Shown: positions 19,749-29,153, counted from the first letter of the stretch. The stretch: DNA of 64,000 nt from Rhizobacter sp. OV335 (GCF_900142965.1 NZ_FRCQ01000003.1:186001-250000); one strand, 5' to 3'. Notes: generated by a model from the sequence alone, not told the origin. Numbers and translations are program-made.

Positions 19749-21278
19749 TCAGCGGAATACCTTCTGCAGCAGCGTCACCGCGATGCCGAGCACGCCGACC
19801 AGCGCCACCGTGCTGAAGTGATCGATGTGCGCGAGCATCGCCGACTGCTGGGCGAGCAGGCGTGCCACCTGCGCGAGTGCCGCGCGGGCCGCGTCGTCGG
19901 GCGCCATCGCGGCGGCGAAGGCCTGTTGCAGCTGGTGCAGCGCCGCGTCGAACGACGGGTTGTACGGCGTCGCCTGCGCCGAGAGCTGGTCGTAGTGCAC
20001 CGCCGTGCGCCATTGCAGGCCGAGCGACGCCAGCGTGAGGCCGATCGCGGTGCCGGCCTGCCCCAGCATGTTCTTCAGCTGCTGCGCATGGGAGAACACC
20101 GTCTGGTCGTGCTCCAGTTCGCGGAAGGTCTGCATCGCCGCGACCGGCAGCACCGTCAGCAGGAAGACGCTGTTCAGCGCCAGGGCCGGCAGCACGTGGG
20201 TCGCCAGGTCGGCGCCGGTGTCGATGCGCGCGAGCAGCAGGCCGAAGCAGGCCAGCGCCGCGAAGCCGGTGACCAGGTATTTGCGCGGCGCCGGCATGCG
20301 CGGCAGCAGCCGTGACAGCGCGACCCAGGTCAGCAGCGCGGCGCCCAGGCCGATCGCCTCGATGCGCCCGACCGTCTCCCACGCGAAGCCCAGCGTGCCG
20401 ACCAGCAGCGCCGGCGCCATGAAGTTGTTCGCGCCCAGCATCACGTAGGCGGTGAAGAACAGCGCGAGGCCCCCCAGGTAGCGCGGCTGCAGCAGCGCGC
20501 GCACCTGCAGCAGCGGGCGGGCGGCGCGGTGCTGCCGGTGCAGGTAGAACAACCCGCCGGCGAGGCCCGAGACCAGCATCAGCGTGGCCGGCAGCGCGGC
20601 GCCCGACGCATCGTCCTGGAAACGCTGCAACGCATGGACCAGCAGGAAGCTCGACGCGGCGAGCAGCACCTGCAGGCCGGCATGCAGCTCGGTGCGCGTC
20701 GAGGCGACCGGTGGGGCGGTCGGCAGCGCGAGGCCGGCGAGCACGAAGATCGCCGCGGCGAGCGCTGCGACCACCCCGTAGATCGCGCTCCAATGGCCGG
20801 CGTCGACCGCCAGCGAAGCGAGCCACGGCGCCGCGGCGATGCCGAGGGCGAGGCCGCTGGCCAGGCTGCGGATGCCGGCGAAGCGCTTCGGCCCGACCAG
20901 CGTGTGCTGGATGATCATGCGGCTCGCGGTGAAGAAGCTGCCGCCGCCGAGCGCCATCACGGCGCGGCCGGCGAGGAAGCTGGTGAAGTCGTCGCTCGTC
21001 GCGCACAGCAGCGCGCCCGCCGCCGACAGCGCGGCGCACGCCTGCACGAGGCGGCGCCCGCCGATGCGCTCGACGCACCAGCGCTGCATCGAGATCGCGA
21101 CGATGGCCACGCTCGCATGCACCGCGGCGACGAGGCTGAACTCCTGCGGGCCGATGCCGACCTCGCCCATGATCGGCCCCGCGGCGAAGGCCGTCATGCC
21201 GGCCTGCAGGAACTCGGTCAGCGAGAGCAGCAGGATCGTCGCGTACAGCAGGCGGGAAGGCGCGGGCGTCGTCTCCAT
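19749..21278 (-). CDS. Major facilitator superfamily transporter (drug-efflux type)
   Basis: ATG at 21278 gives a 509-residue integral membrane protein with about 12 to 14 hydrophobic segments and no obvious soluble domain, in the size range of the DHA1/DHA2 families. The N-terminal segment (LLYATILLLSLTEFLQAGMTAFAAGPI) and the loop QRWCVERIGGRRLVQ fit an MFS half. It starts six bases after the stop of the AhpD-like gene upstream, so the two are an operon, divergent from the LysR gene at 21828. Export of a toxic organic compound is inferred from that context only. Confidence 0.82.
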   Translation of the reverse strand: METTPAPSRLLYATILLLSLTEFLQAGMTAFAAGPIMGEVGIGPQEFSLVAAVHASVAIVAISMQRWCVERIGGRRLVQACAALSAAGALLCATSDDFTSFLAGRAVMALGGGSFFTASRMIIQHTLVGPKRFAGIRSLASGLALGIAAAPWLASLAVDAGHWSAIYGVVAALAAAIFVLAGLALPTAPPVASTRTELHAGLQVLLAASSFLLVHALQRFQDDASGAALPATLMLVSGLAGGLFYLHRQHRAARPLLQVRALLQPRYLGGLALFFTAYVMLGANNFMAPALLVGTLGFAWETVGRIEAIGLGAALLTWVALSRLLPRMPAPRKYLVTGFAALACFGLLLARIDTGADLATHVLPALALNSVFLLTVLPVAAMQTFRELEHDQTVFSHAQQLKNMLGQAGTAIGLTLASLGLQWRTAVHYDQLSAQATPYNPSFDAALHQLQQAFAAAMAPDDAARAALAQVARLLAQQSAMLAHIDHFSTVALVGVLGIAVTLLQKVFR

Positions 21279-21283
21279 GGCCG

Positions 21284-21721
21284 TCACGCCGGCAGCTTGC
21301 GGAAGGCGATCGCGAAGCGGTTCCACGCGTTGATCGTCGCGACCAGCAGCGTCAGGTCGACGGTCTCTTCCGGCGTGAACTGCGGGCGGACCTGCTCCCA
21401 CACCGCGTCGGGCACGTGCGAATCGGCGACGCGCGTGACGGCCTCGGTCCAGGCCAGCGCGGCGCGCTCGCGGTCGCTGAAGAACGGCGTCTCGTGCCAG
21501 ACCGACAGCGTCGCGAGCCGGCGCGGGTCTTCGCCGGCCTTCAGCGCATCGGCGGCATGCAGGTCGACACAGTAGGCGCAGCCGTTGATCTGCGAGGCGC
21601 GCAGCCGCACCAGCTCGACCAGCGGCTTCTCCAGCGCGCAAGCCGCGATGCGTTGCTCGAGCGCGGCCATCGCCTTCATCGCGTCGGGGCCGGCCTTGTA
21701 GAAATTGAGGCGGGGTTCCAT
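21284..21721 (-). CDS. Carboxymuconolactone decarboxylase family (AhpD-like) protein
   Basis: The 145-residue protein has the AhpD-core helix bundle and the active-site pair C-x2-C followed by His in RASQINGCAYCVDLHAADAL. Such proteins are thiol-dependent peroxidases or decarboxylases; the CxxC version suggests alkylhydroperoxidase-like chemistry. It shares 40% or so of visible positions with the paralogue at 33190-33669, judged by eye. First gene of an operon with the MFS transporter and divergent from a LysR regulator that probably controls it. Confidence 0.9.
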   Translation of the reverse strand: MEPRLNFYKAGPDAMKAMAALEQRIAACALEKPLVELVRLRASQINGCAYCVDLHAADALKAGEDPRRLATLSVWHETPFFSDRERAALAWTEAVTRVADSHVPDAVWEQVRPQFTPEETVDLTLLVATINAWNRFAIAFRKLPA

Positions 21722-21749
21722 CTCGTGACTCCTTCGGTGGTTTGGACAG

Positions 21750-21790
21750 GAGTTACGATATTCGCGATAACAATCGCCGATAAGACGGCT
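21750..21790. promoter_or_regulatory. Divergent LysR-type regulatory region
   Basis: The 106-bp spacer between the AhpD-like gene and the LysR gene holds an unusually AT-rich core with a repeated CGATA (ACGATATTC, GCGATAAC, CCGATAAG). LysR regulators normally bind T-N11-A dyads in such divergent spacers and control both sides. No single site can be fixed by eye. Confidence 0.4.
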
Positions 21791-21827
21791 TTTTCAGGAC
21801 TCATTGTTCTATGAATGAGACGAAAGC

Positions 21828-22730
21828 ATGGACCTGAACGACCTGCGCTACTTCGCCCTGATCGTCGAGCACGGCGGCTTCAGCGCGGCCGAGCGCATCA
21901 CCCACATCACCAAGTCCAAGCTCAGCCGGCGCGTCTCGCTGCTGGAAGAACGCATGGGCGTGCGGCTGTTCCAGCGCAGCACGCGGCGGCTGTCGCTCAC
22001 CGAAGCCGGCCAGGTGTTCTACGAGCACTGCGCGGCGATGCTGGTGGAGGCCGAGGCGGCGCAGCACGCGGTCGAGCAGCTGAGCGCGTCACCGGCCGGC
22101 ACCGTGCGCATGACCTGCCCGGTCGCGATCGCGCAGTTCTACGTGGCCCGCATCGTCGCGGACTTCATGCGCCAGCACCCGAAGGTGCGCGTCGAGATCG
22201 AGTCCACCGACCGGGTGGTCAACCTGATCGAGGAGCGCATCGACCTCGCGCTGCGCGTGCGCGACACCGGGCTCGACGACCCGGGCCTGGTGTCGCGGCG
22301 CATCGCGTCCGGGCGCATGGTGCTGGTCGCGAGCCCGTCGTACCTCGCCGGCCGGCCGGCCATCGACGCGCCGACGCAGGTCGAGCCCTCCGACACCATC
22401 GGCGGGCAGCGCGAGGGCGGCCAGCAGGCGTGGTCGCTGGTCTCGTCGCAAGGGGCCGAGTGCCGGCTGCAGCACCGGCCGCGGCTGCTGTGCTCCGACT
22501 ACACGGTGCAGGTCGAGGCGGCGGCCGGCGGCGTGGGTGTTGCGCTGCTGCCGCTGCGCGTCGCGTGGCGCGGGCTGCAGGACGGCACGCTGGTGCACGT
22601 CGCGAAGGCGTGGAGCACGCCCGAGCAGGCGATCCACCTGGTGTTCGTCAGCCGCCGCGGCATGCTGCCGTCGGTGCGCGCGCTGATCGACCACCTGGCT
22701 CAGCAGGTGCCGGTGGCGCTGGCACAGTGA
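21828..22730 (+). CDS. LysR-family transcriptional regulator
   Basis: The 300-residue protein has the LysR winged helix at the N-terminus (DLRYFALIVEHGGFSAAERITHITKSKLSRRVSLLEE region) and a substrate-binding domain of two subdomains. It belongs by eye to the large group controlling small oxidoreductase or efflux genes. It is divergently placed from the AhpD-like/MFS operon, which it likely regulates. Its 3' end overlaps the convergent ABC-F gene by 31 bp. Confidence 0.93.
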   Translation: MDLNDLRYFALIVEHGGFSAAERITHITKSKLSRRVSLLEERMGVRLFQRSTRRLSLTEAGQVFYEHCAAMLVEAEAAQHAVEQLSASPAGTVRMTCPVAIAQFYVARIVADFMRQHPKVRVEIESTDRVVNLIEERIDLALRVRDTGLDDPGLVSRRIASGRMVLVASPSYLAGRPAIDAPTQVEPSDTIGGQREGGQQAWSLVSSQGAECRLQHRPRLLCSDYTVQVEAAAGGVGVALLPLRVAWRGLQDGTLVHVAKAWSTPEQAIHLVFVSRRGMLPSVRALIDHLAQQVPVALAQ

Positions 22731-24397
22731 CCGCCGGCCGGCCACTGCCACCGGTGGCTCGGTCGCAGCGCGTCGATGAACTCCGCATCGTGGCTCGCCA
22801 CCAGCAGCGCGCCCTCGAAGCCCTGCAGCGCGCGCTGCAGTTCCAGCGTGCTGTCGAGGTCGAGGTGGTTGGTCGGCTCGTCCAGCAACAGCAGGCAGGC
22901 CGGCTGGCCGCGCCACAGCGCGCAGGCGAGCGCGGCCTTCAGGCGCTCGCCCGCGCTCAGCGCACCCATCGGCAGCGCGACGTGCGCCGCGCCCAGGCGC
23001 AGCTGGGCCAGGCGGGTGCGCAACTCGGCGGGCGGCAGCGGGCTGTCGAGATCGCGCAGGTGCTCCAGCAGCGTGCGCTGCGCCGGCAGCGCGGCCGCAC
23101 CGTCCTGGTCGAGCACCGCGAACGGCACATGCAGCGTCGCGCTGCCCGCGGCCGGCGGCAACAGGCCGGCGATCACCCGCAGCAGCGTGCTCTTGCCGCA
23201 GCCGTTCGGGCCGGTCAGCGCGATGCGCACCGGGCCGCTGAACGACGCGTCGGTCACCGGCGTTTCACCGTGCGGCAGCTGCAGCTCGTCGAGGCGCAGC
23301 ACGAGCTTGCCGGGCACGACGCGGCTGGCCGGCAGCGCGACGAACACCGCCGGCTCCTGCGCGACGCGCCGGGCGGCATCGCGCACCGCGGCGTCGAGCG
23401 CCTGGCGGGTGCCGGCGCCGCGCTTCACGTCGCGCGCGTTCGTGGCCTCGGCCGTCTCGCGCATGCTGTTGATCGTGATCGCCGACAGGTTCGCGCTGCG
23501 GGCGCTGCGGCGCGCCTGCGACTGCTTGCGCTGTCGCGCGTCGTGCTCGCGGCGCAGCCGGGCCAGCACGGTGTCGCGCTCGTTGCGCGCATGGGCGAGC
23601 GCCGCGCCGGCCGCGGCCGCCTGCGCATCGCGTTGTGCGGCGTACAGGCCATAGTCGCCGCCGTAGACCGACAGGCCGCGCGGCCCGAGCTCGACGATGC
23701 GGTCGACCGCACGCAGCAGTTGCCGGTCGTGGCTCACCAGCACCACCGGGCGCTGGCACTGCCGCAGCCAGCGCTGCAGCCACGCACGCGCCGGCGCATC
23801 GAGGTGGTTGCTCGGCTCGTCGAGCACCAGGATGTCGGCGTCTGCCGCCATCGCGCCGGCCAGTGCGACGCGCATGCGCTCGCCGCCGCTCAGCGTGGCC
23901 ATCGGCGTGCCGGGCGGGAGGCCGGGCAGCCCGGCGTCGGCCAGCGCTTGCGCGGTGCGCGCCGGCAGGTCCCACTGGCCGTCCGCGAGCAGCAGGTCGT
24001 CGGCTGTCGCGAGGCCCGCCGCGAGGCGATCGACCGCCGCGAGCGCCGCGGCCAGGCCCATCGCATCGGCCACGCACCGCGGGTCGTGCGCGAGCAGCGG
24101 CGGTGACACCCGATGCGCGCGGCCGGCGCGTTCGACGCGACCGCCCGAGGGCTCGAGGCCGCCGGTCAGCAGCCGCACCAGCACGCTCTTGCCGACGCCG
24201 TTGCGCCCGACGATGCCGAGCCGCCCGGGCCCGATCGACAGCGACAGCGGGGTCGACCACAGCGCGCGGCCGTCGGGCGTGCGCCATTGCACGTCGCGCA
24301 GCTGGAACGCGAACGACGCAGATGAGGAGGACGAAGAAGCAGGAGAGGTGGGCGGGTGCGCCCCGGACGGGCGAGGGCCCGTGGAGATCGATGACAT
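22700..24397 (-). CDS. ABC-F family ATPase
   Basis: The 565-residue protein carries two ABC domains without membrane segments: Walker A GRNGVGKS and GPNGCGKS, signatures LSGGERMRVA and LSAGERLKAA, and Walker B segments ILVLDEPSNHLD and LLLLDEPTNHLD. This is the ABC-F layout of ribosome-acting translation factors and antibiotic-resistance proteins. The short basic linker around residues 260-330 is rich in Arg, Lys and Gln. The second signature reads LSAGE rather than LSGGE. ATG at 24397 follows GGAAAG. Whether it is housekeeping (Uup/YbiT-like) or resistance-type cannot be settled by eye. Confidence 0.9.
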   Translation of the reverse strand: MSSISTGPRPSGAHPPTSPASSSSSSASFAFQLRDVQWRTPDGRALWSTPLSLSIGPGRLGIVGRNGVGKSVLVRLLTGGLEPSGGRVERAGRAHRVSPPLLAHDPRCVADAMGLAAALAAVDRLAAGLATADDLLLADGQWDLPARTAQALADAGLPGLPPGTPMATLSGGERMRVALAGAMAADADILVLDEPSNHLDAPARAWLQRWLRQCQRPVVLVSHDRQLLRAVDRIVELGPRGLSVYGGDYGLYAAQRDAQAAAAGAALAHARNERDTVLARLRREHDARQRKQSQARRSARSANLSAITINSMRETAEATNARDVKRGAGTRQALDAAVRDAARRVAQEPAVFVALPASRVVPGKLVLRLDELQLPHGETPVTDASFSGPVRIALTGPNGCGKSTLLRVIAGLLPPAAGSATLHVPFAVLDQDGAAALPAQRTLLEHLRDLDSPLPPAELRTRLAQLRLGAAHVALPMGALSAGERLKAALACALWRGQPACLLLLDEPTNHLDLDSTLELQRALQGFEGALLVASHDAEFIDALRPSHRWQWPAGGHCASATGTC

Positions 24398-24436
24398 GGC
24401 TGGCTTTCCGAGGAAGCTTCCGAAGAAGCAGGCACG

Positions 24437-24460
24437 CCACGCCGCCTCAAGGGGGCGTGG
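24437..24460 (-). promoter_or_regulatory. Hairpin in the leader of the ABC-F gene
   Basis: CCACGCC (24437-24443) and GGCGTGG (24454-24460) are perfect inverted arms about 40 bp ahead of the ABC-F start. ABC-F resistance genes are often controlled by leader attenuation, so this stem is a candidate regulatory structure. It could equally be a terminator remnant. There is no T-run after it. Confidence 0.4.
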
Positions 24461-24687
24461 AACGGCGTTCAATGGAAAGGCTCAGCGGCGCATCGGACGG
24501 GCAGTCAGGGCTGGAAAAGCGGCGATCCTAGCGACGCTGTCGCGCACCGTCAACGCGCCGTCATCAACTTGAAGGATGAACGGTCGGCGGCGGACCCTCC
24601 AAAGGTGTGGTGCCGCGCCGCGCCGCGCTGTAGGACCGCGTACCATCTCCCGCAGACCAAGCGACCGCAGATCCAGCAAAGGCGCGA

Positions 24688-26490
24688 GTGGAGACGACAG
24701 CCCCCAGTCCCGGCGACCAGCCCGGCCTCATGCTCGAGGCCGGCGAGCTCGCCGCGCGCAAGGCCGGCAACGCGTGCCGTGTCAACACGGTCCAGATCCC
24801 GGCGATCCGCACCATCGGCTTCGTGATCGTCTGCCTGATGGTGATCCTGCAGGCGGCACGCGAGGGCACCGCGCTGGCGCCGCTGCAGCTGGCGCTGATC
24901 GGCATCAACCTGCTCTACGCCGCGGCCGGCTGGATCGCGCTGCGCGTCGGCTGGCGGCGCACCGGCCGGCTCGACCTGGCGATGCTGCTGTTCCATGTCG
25001 ACGTGCTGGTGTGGATCGCGAACCTGCACTACCTCGAGAAATCGAACCTGTTCTTCGCCTACCTGCTGCTGATGCGGGTCGCCGACCAGGTCGGGTTCGG
25101 CTTCCGGCGCGCGTTCTGGTTCAACCACGTCACGGTGGTCGCCTACCTGGTCTACGCGCTGTGGCTGTGGGCCTACGAGCCGGCCGCGGTGCAGTGGCTC
25201 GACCGGCTCGCGATCGCCGCGACGATGTACGTGCTCGGCGCCTACCTGGCGGTGACCGGCCTCGTGATCGAGCGGCTGCGCAACCGCATGAGCGTCGCGG
25301 TGCGCTCGGCGCGCGACATGGTCGACAGCCTGGAGCAGGCGAGCCGCGCGAAGTCGCAGTTCCTCGCGATGGTGAGCCACGAGATCCGCACGCCGATGAA
25401 CGGCATCCTCGGCACCACCGAGCTGCTGCTGGCCAGCCCGCTGGAGCCCGAGCAGCACCGCTATGCGAAGACGGCGCACCGTTCGGCGATGGCGCTGCTC
25501 GCGCTGATCGACGACGTGCTCGACCTGTCGCGCATCGAGGCCCGCAAGCTCACGCTGCACCCGACCGCGGTCGACGTGCGCGCGCTCGCCTCCGAGACCG
25601 TCGAACTGATGAGCTTCGCCGGCCGCGACAAGCCGGTGACGCTGAGCTGCACGCTGCCGACCGGGCTGCCGGCCGTCGTCGAATGCGATCCGGTGCGCGT
25701 GCGCCAGGTGCTGGTCAACCTGCTGCACAACGCGATCAAGTTCACCGAGCGCGGCACGGTCGCGCTCGTCGTCACCTTGCTCGACGACACGCCCGAGGCG
25801 GTGCGGCTGCGCTTTCGGGTCGAGGACACCGGCATCGGCATCCCGGCCGACCAGCTCGGGCTGATCTTCGACGCGTTCACGCAGGTCGACGGCAGCAGCA
25901 CGCGCCGCCACGGCGGCACCGGGCTGGGCCTCGCGATCGTCAAGCAGCTGGTGGAGCTGATGGACGGACGCATCGGCGTCACCAGCGAGCCGGGCGTCGG
26001 CTCGAGCTTCTGGGTCGAGCTCGACATGAAGAAGTCGAGCGCGACGCCGGTGCCGGCCGCCTCCGCCGAACCGGCCGAGCCGCGCGGCCCGCTGCGCGCG
26101 CACGTGCTGCTGGCCGAGGACGATCCGGTCAACCAGATGGTGCTGCACAGCATGCTGATGAAGCTGGGCTGCGAGGTCGACATCGCGTCCGACGGCGCGG
26201 CCGCGCTGCGCGCCGCGCAGGAGTTCCGCCACGACCTGATCTTCATGGACCTGCACATGCCGGTGATGGACGGCCACGACGCGGCGCGCCGGATCCGTGC
26301 CTGGGAGCGCGAGCAGGGCGGCTACACGCCGATCGTCGCGCTGACCGCCGATGCGCTCGACGGCGACCGCGAGCGCTGCCTGGAGGCCGGCATGAACGAC
26401 GTCGTCACGAAGCCGGTCAGCACCGCGATGCTGGCCGCGGTGATCGAACGCTGGACGGCGCACCGCGCGCCACCGGCCTCGACGTGGTGA
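24688..26490 (+). CDS. Membrane hybrid histidine kinase
   Basis: The 600-residue protein has an N-terminal membrane module of about five or six hydrophobic segments (residues 30-190), a HisKA domain with H231 in FLAMVSHEIRTPMNG, an HATPase domain (N box NLLHNAIKFTERG; G boxes EDTGIGIP and GGTGLGLAIVKQL), and a C-terminal receiver domain with D521 in IFMDLHMPVMDG and K in VTKPVS. The start is GTG at 24688 with AAAGG upstream. No cognate response regulator lies next to it, so phosphate probably passes to a distant protein. It ends 10 bp before a palindromic repeat block. Confidence 0.9.
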   Translation: METTAPSPGDQPGLMLEAGELAARKAGNACRVNTVQIPAIRTIGFVIVCLMVILQAAREGTALAPLQLALIGINLLYAAAGWIALRVGWRRTGRLDLAMLLFHVDVLVWIANLHYLEKSNLFFAYLLLMRVADQVGFGFRRAFWFNHVTVVAYLVYALWLWAYEPAAVQWLDRLAIAATMYVLGAYLAVTGLVIERLRNRMSVAVRSARDMVDSLEQASRAKSQFLAMVSHEIRTPMNGILGTTELLLASPLEPEQHRYAKTAHRSAMALLALIDDVLDLSRIEARKLTLHPTAVDVRALASETVELMSFAGRDKPVTLSCTLPTGLPAVVECDPVRVRQVLVNLLHNAIKFTERGTVALVVTLLDDTPEAVRLRFRVEDTGIGIPADQLGLIFDAFTQVDGSSTRRHGGTGLGLAIVKQLVELMDGRIGVTSEPGVGSSFWVELDMKKSSATPVPAASAEPAEPRGPLRAHVLLAEDDPVNQMVLHSMLMKLGCEVDIASDGAAALRAAQEFRHDLIFMDLHMPVMDGHDAARRIRAWEREQGGYTPIVALTADALDGDRERCLEAGMNDVVTKPVSTAMLAAVIERWTAHRAPPASTW

Positions 26491-26499
26491 CTGACAAGA

Positions 26500-26643
26500 C
26501 CGTTCGCCCTGAGCAGGGACCGAGCTTGTCGAGGGCCCGTCCGTCGAAGGGTTGCGCCCGAAGCGCGCAAGGCCTCCGACAAGCTCAGGTCCTTCGACAA
26601 GCTCAGGATGATCGGGCCCTTCGACAAGCTCAGGGCGAACGGG
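26500..26643. repeat. Palindromic intergenic repeat, copy 1 (between convergent genes)
   Basis: The block opens with CCGTTCGCCCTGAGC and closes with its near inverse GCTCAGGGCGAACGG. In between are repeated units of the form TTCGACAAGCTCAGG and their inverses. The first 55 bases match copy 3 at 57999 almost exactly. It fills the space between the hybrid kinase and the convergent DUF4275-like gene, where it could act as a bidirectional terminator. Confidence 0.85.
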
Positions 26644-26686
26644 GGGTTCTTTGCAACGGCCGGGCGCTGTCAAGCGCCTGTTGTGC

Positions 26687-27175
26687 TCAGAGCCAGCCCT
26701 TGCGCCGTGCGGCCTCGATGTCGCGTGTCTTCTGGACCTTCGCCAGGTTGATCGCATTCAGCCTGTCGTGCTGAGGGTGCTTCGCGAAGTAAGGCCCGAG
26801 CCAACCGTCCTCGTGCGTGAACGACATCGTCCACGCGAGGTTCGGCGGAAACACCTGGTAGTCGCGCAGCATCGCGCGCACCGGGCGCTGGTCGGTCGTG
26901 AACGCGAGGTCTCGGTCGTTCGACAACACGATGTACTCGTGCGCCTGCTGCTGGTCGTACGCGGCCTGTGCCGGCGCGCCCGAGACGCTCGGGTAGCGCT
27001 CGAAGCTGAAGACGTGCCAGAGGTAGGCGCGTGCATTGGCGCCAAAGCGATCCTGGCCGAAGACCTCGAGCCACTGCGCGACCAGCGCGGCCACCTCCTG
27101 CTTCGAGAAGGTGTGCGTGACCTGGCCCGGCGTGACCAGCGGTTCGTGGAAGCGGCGATCGACCATCGCGCGCAC
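26687..27175 (-). CDS. DUF4275-like hypothetical protein
   Basis: The 162-residue protein contains AYLWHVFSFERY, a following glutamine-rich AAYDQQQAHEYIVLS segment, and the C-terminal LAWTMSFTHEDGWLGPYFAKHP. I associate this pattern (YLWHxFS and W-GPYF) with the DUF4275 family of unknown function; this is recall, not a search. There is no signal peptide or membrane segment. The gene is divergent from the secreted GH5 enzyme, with the LacI-type operator in the 136-bp spacer. Confidence 0.65.
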   Translation of the reverse strand: MRAMVDRRFHEPLVTPGQVTHTFSKQEVAALVAQWLEVFGQDRFGANARAYLWHVFSFERYPSVSGAPAQAAYDQQQAHEYIVLSNDRDLAFTTDQRPVRAMLRDYQVFPPNLAWTMSFTHEDGWLGPYFAKHPQHDRLNAINLAKVQKTRDIEAARRKGWL

Positions 27176-27280
27176 TCTAGCGCACCGGATTGCTCACCGA
27201 AACCGGCGCACTGAAACCCGCTGTTACCCGGCGCGCGATGCGAGCCATCGCGAATCTCGCCTACCCTCGGCGCTTCATTT

Positions 27281-27294
27281 TGAAAACGGTTTCA
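27281..27294. promoter_or_regulatory. LacI/GalR-type operator upstream of the GH5 gene
   Basis: TGAAAACGGTTTCA is a near-perfect palindrome with the central CG typical of LacI-family operators, 17 bp before the GH5 start codon. It sits where a repressor would block transcription until a sugar inducer appears. A similar site precedes the GH16 gene at 34139. Confidence 0.7.
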
Positions 27295-27311
27295 AACCGG
27301 AAGGGAGCGTG

Positions 27312-29123
27312 ATGGTGTCGAACAGGAAGTCCGTGTTGTCGCTGCGTGCGGGCCTCGCCGCCGCGCTATTGTCGATGGTCGCGGCCAGCCCGGCGCTGGC
27401 CGACGTGCCGGCGCTGTCGGTGCGCGGCAACCAGGTGCTGGTGGGCGGCACGCCGGGCAGCCTGTCGGGCGTCAGCTACTACTGGAGCAACAACGGCTGG
27501 CCGGGGGCGCGGTTCTACAACGCAAGCACCGTCGGCTGGCTGAAGTCGGACTGGAAGGCGACGGTCGTGCGCGCTGCGATGGGGGTCGACGAAGCCGGCG
27601 GCTACCTGCAGGACCCGGCCGCCAACAAGGCGCGGCTGAAGGCGGTGGTCGACGCGGCGATCGCGAACGACCTGTACGTGATCATCGACTGGCACTCGCA
27701 CTACGCGTACCAGTACCAGGCGCAGGCGATCGAGTTCTTCCAGGAGATGGCGCGCACCTACGGCAAGAACAACCACGTCATCTACGAGATCTACAACGAG
27801 CCGAAGAACGACGCGAGCTGGAGCGGCAACGTCAAGCCGTATGCGCAGGCGGTGATCGGCGCGATCCGCGCGATCGACCCCGACAACCTGATCATCGTCG
27901 GCTCGCCGAACTGGTCGCAGGACGCCGACGTGGCCTCGCGCGATCCGATCACCGGCTATTCGAACATCGCCTACACGCTGCACTTCTACGCCGGCACGCA
28001 CGGCCAGTTCCTGCGCGACAAGGCGACCACCGCGATGAACAACGGCCTCGCGCTGTTCGTCACCGAATGGGGCTCGGTCAATGCCGACGGCAACGGCGGC
28101 GTCGCCACCCCGGAGACCAACGCCTGGGTCGCCTTCATGAAGGCCCACAACCTGAGCAATGCCAACTGGGCGCTCGACGATGCGCCGGAAGGCTCGGCCG
28201 CGCTCGCGTCCGGCGCCAGCTCGACCGGTGGCTGGCCTGAATCGGGGCTCACCGCATCTGGCAAGCTCGCGCGCAGCATCGTGCAGGGCTGGGGCGGCAC
28301 CCCGCCGCCGACCAGCTGTGCCAACACCGCGGTGCCCGCGACCTTGCAGGCCGAGCGCTACTGCCAGATGGCCGGCGTGCAGGTCGAGGGCACGACCGAT
28401 GCCGGGGGCGGCAGCAACCTGGGCTACATCGATGCCGGCGACTGGATGACCTATGCGGTCGACGTGCCGTCCGACGGCAACTACCGCGTCTCGTACCGCG
28501 TGGCCGCCGCCGGCAACGGCGCGAGCCTGCAGCTCGAGCAGGGCGGCGGCACACCGGTGTTCGGCAGCGTCGACATCGCCAGCACCGGCGGCTGGCAGAA
28601 CTGGTCGACGGTGTCGCACGTCATTGCGCTGAAGGCCGGCAAGCAGGTGCTGGGCGTGTCGACCAAGACCGGCGGCTTCAACCTGAACTGGCTGCAGGTC
28701 GAGCGCGCCGACAGCGGTGGAGGGGCGCCGATCGCCACCGTGAAGGCGAGCAGCTTCTCGCAGATGAGCGGCGTGCAGACCGAGGCCACCACCGACAGCG
28801 GCGGCGGGCAGTCGGTGGGCTACATCGACGCGGGCGACTGGCTGTCGTATGCCGGCACGCCGATCACGGTGCCGAGCACCGGCACCTACACGATCGCGTT
28901 CCGCGTCGCGAGCCTGAATGGCGGCGGCTGGTTCTCGTTCGAGGAAGCCGGCGGCGCGCCGGTGTACGCGACGGTGTCGGTGCCCGCCACCGGCGGCTGG
29001 CAGAACTGGACGACGATCAAGGCCACGCTGACGCTGACCGCGGGCACGCACAAGTTCGGATTCAAGTCGCAGACCGGCGGCTGGAACCTGAACTGGTTCA
29101 GCGTGACGCCAGGGGTGCAGTAA
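27312..29123 (+). CDS. Secreted GH5 endoglucanase with two CBM6 modules
   Basis: The 603-residue precursor has a signal peptide cleaved near ALA-D31, a GH5 catalytic domain at about residues 35-315 with acid/base E163 (YEIYNEPKND) and nucleophile E252 (FVTEWGS), a short linker (GGTPPPTSC), then two CBM6 carbohydrate-binding modules at about 336-465 and 475-603, each with NLGYIDAGDW or SVGYIDAGDW and GGWQNW. It should cleave beta-1,4-glucan outside the cell. ATG at 27312 follows AAGGGAG. A LacI-type operator lies 17 bp upstream, predicting sugar-controlled expression. GH5 is broad: mannan or xyloglucan are possible substrates instead of cellulose. Confidence 0.93.
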   Translation: MVSNRKSVLSLRAGLAAALLSMVAASPALADVPALSVRGNQVLVGGTPGSLSGVSYYWSNNGWPGARFYNASTVGWLKSDWKATVVRAAMGVDEAGGYLQDPAANKARLKAVVDAAIANDLYVIIDWHSHYAYQYQAQAIEFFQEMARTYGKNNHVIYEIYNEPKNDASWSGNVKPYAQAVIGAIRAIDPDNLIIVGSPNWSQDADVASRDPITGYSNIAYTLHFYAGTHGQFLRDKATTAMNNGLALFVTEWGSVNADGNGGVATPETNAWVAFMKAHNLSNANWALDDAPEGSAALASGASSTGGWPESGLTASGKLARSIVQGWGGTPPPTSCANTAVPATLQAERYCQMAGVQVEGTTDAGGGSNLGYIDAGDWMTYAVDVPSDGNYRVSYRVAAAGNGASLQLEQGGGTPVFGSVDIASTGGWQNWSTVSHVIALKAGKQVLGVSTKTGGFNLNWLQVERADSGGGAPIATVKASSFSQMSGVQTEATTDSGGGQSVGYIDAGDWLSYAGTPITVPSTGTYTIAFRVASLNGGGWFSFEEAGGAPVYATVSVPATGGWQNWTTIKATLTLTAGTHKFGFKSQTGGWNLNWFSVTPGVQ

Positions 29124-29153
29124 GGTGCTTCGGCGGCCACCCGCAGGGGTGGC

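Noticed and set aside
24398-24472. Start of the ABC-F protein at TTG 24472
   Set aside because: No ribosome-binding site precedes it and the extension reads through the leader hairpin; ATG 24397 has a good site.
26500-26643. The repeat block as a CRISPR array
   Set aside because: Units vary in length and orientation, spacers are absent and no cas gene is near.
24550-26757. A 735-codon minus-strand frame over the hybrid kinase
   Set aside because: Arg/His/Gln-rich shadow of the kinase gene on the plus strand; no domain recognised.
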